Positions 22,421-22,510 of a DNA stretch of 22,510 bases are shown here, piece after piece; the first letter of the stretch is position 1; every line of letters starts with the position of its first letter. The position numbers were made by a program, and so were the translations under genes. This DNA comes from Lichtheimia corymbifera B2541 (lineage: Eukaryota; Mucoromycota; Mucoromycetes; Mucorales; Lichtheimiaceae), in the NCBI GenBank assembly GCA_000697475.1, contig JNEU01000875.1, positions 1 through 22,510 of the forward strand, given 5' to 3'. The notes beneath the pieces are model-generated. The model saw nothing but the letters and a program-made list of their open reading frames with translations. It ran no database searches and was not told the DNA's origin.

Positions 22421-22510
22421 GGTGTCATGGCGACAGGTCTCTTAGTAGCTTTGTTCGACCATTCGCTTACTTTACGCTGCCATGTAGAATATCGATCATC
22501 CATTATCAAT

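Overview
This window is nuclear DNA from a filamentous fungus, most likely an early-diverging one such as a Mucoromycota (Mucorales-type) species. The signs are short GT-AG introns of about 50-90 bp in nearly every gene, small intergenic gaps with divergent gene pairs, and fungal versions of eukaryotic core genes. These include the DASH kinetochore subunit Dad1 and complex I subunit NDUFA12, which Saccharomyces lacks. The exact species is inference; no marker gene here fixes it.

Layout from left to right: (1) The 5' part of ATP2 (mitochondrial F1-ATPase beta) on the minus strand, 1-1155, cut by the window edge. (2) A gap of about 1.2 kb with microsatellites. (3) YPT7/RAB7 on plus, 2316-3481, nine exons. 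(4) NDUFA12 on minus, 4020-4548, and an aftiphilin-type clathrin-binding protein on plus, 4743-6360, diverging from a 194-bp gap. (5) YAF9 (YEATS) on minus, 6626-7344, and DAD1 on plus, 7477-7731, diverging from a 132-bp gap. (6) A 1.9-kb gap with no gene that I recognise. (7) A beta-trefoil (ricin-B-lectin-like) protein on plus, 9597-10762. (8) A 1.8-kb gap. (9) GET3 on minus, 12550-13946, and SEC24 on plus, 14467-18082, diverging from 520 bp. (10) From 18083 to the end, gene-poor DNA with degenerate ORFs, a diverged tandem repeat array whose units carry tRNA-like promoter boxes, and small inverted repeats.

The recognised genes are housekeeping. Several belong to membrane traffic: Get3 delivers tail-anchored proteins to the ER, Sec24 selects COPII cargo, the aftiphilin-like protein should act with clathrin/AP-1, and Ypt7 acts at the vacuole. 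Atp2 and NDUFA12 serve mitochondrial energy production. Yaf9 and Dad1 act in chromatin and at the kinetochore. I see no sign of an operon-like system; the genes simply sit close together.

The part most worth a second look is the right-hand 4.4 kb. Four diverged units at 21361-22130 repeat every 163-193 bp and seem to alternate in an AB-AB pattern. A fifth copy at 19690-19950 shares a longer tail with the last unit. On the minus strand the units carry sequences like the A and B boxes of tRNA promoters, which suggests a tRNA-derived SINE-like family. Exon structures were worked out by hand from splice sites, reading frame and family conservation.
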